Shown here one piece after another: positions 6,401-6,511 of a stretch of DNA of 6,511 bases; within the stretch, counting starts at the first letter, position 1; the number at the start of each line of letters is the position of its first letter. The position numbers and the translations under genes were made by a program. Source of the DNA: Clostridia bacterium (GTDB lineage: Bacteria; Bacillota; Clostridia; Oscillospirales; CAG-272); assembly GCA_017624795.1 (NCBI GenBank), contig JAGAMJ010000176.1:1-6511 (forward strand), read 5' to 3'. The notes under the pieces were generated by a model, which saw only the letters and a list, made by a program, of their open reading frames with translations, did not search any database and was not told where the DNA came from.

Positions 6401-6511
6401 TTAAAATACACCCAGCAATTTGGTCAGGGCAAAGACAAAAGCAAGAATGCTGATGCCGCCGCACCCAAAGTACAGCCATTTGATGCAAAACGACAGGCGA
6501 ACGATGGGGCG
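6401..6511 (-). CDS. C-terminal fragment of a small hydrophobic membrane protein, N-terminus beyond window
   Basis: The minus strand is open from the window edge to a TAA at 6401-6403, giving 36 visible residues. They start RPIVRLSFCIKWLYF, continue as a hydrophobic run (about residues 13-36) with a Gly-Gly near its start, and end ALTKLLGVF. This looks like one membrane-spanning helix with the basic residues just before it. The terminator 5 bases downstream supports it as the real end of a gene. I do not recognise the family, and the rest lies outside the window, so no function can be given. The + strand is also open here in one frame, but it lacks a ribosome binding site. Confidence 0.7.
   Translation of the reverse strand, partial: RPIVRLSFCIKWLYFGCGGISILAFVFALTKLLGVF

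Overview
The window reads as an ordinary chromosomal stretch from a Firmicutes-type bacterium, most likely a moderately GC-rich, gut-type Clostridia (Oscillospirales-like). This rests on AGGAG-type ribosome binding sites, AT-rich intergenic gaps between GC-rich genes, a YgiQ-family radical SAM protein, and an ATPase-permease fusion with a very large extracytoplasmic domain, a layout familiar in clostridial genomes. The taxonomic call is an inference from style, not from a marker gene.

All supported genes lie on the minus strand, so transcription runs from high to low coordinates. At the right edge is the C-terminal end of a small hydrophobic protein (6401-6511), followed by a strong intrinsic terminator (6368-6395). 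An extended -10 promoter (about 6321-6349) then begins a tight cluster: ygiQ (4290-6287), dut (3830-4279) and maf (3228-3830). The ygiQ stop codon lies inside the dut ribosome binding site, and the dut stop overlaps the maf start in TGATG, so the three genes are probably co-transcribed and translationally coupled. After a 90-base AT-rich gap with weak promoter candidates, a large ABC transporter fusion gene starts at 3137 and runs off the left edge, with 1045 codons visible and no stop.

Functionally, dut (dUTP pyrophosphatase) and maf (nucleotide pyrophosphatase) both remove unwanted or non-canonical nucleotides. YgiQ is a radical SAM enzyme of unknown reaction. The ABC fusion has a complete ATPase, one membrane helix, about 700 residues outside the membrane and the start of the second helix; the last two helices of the expected FtsX/MacB-type permease lie outside the window. 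I see no mobile element, CRISPR array, tRNA or rRNA, and no intergenic gap over 300 bases. I found no clear new system. The items most worth a second look are the size of the transporter's outer domain, the second cysteine cluster and lysine-rich tail of YgiQ, and the coupled dut-maf pair.
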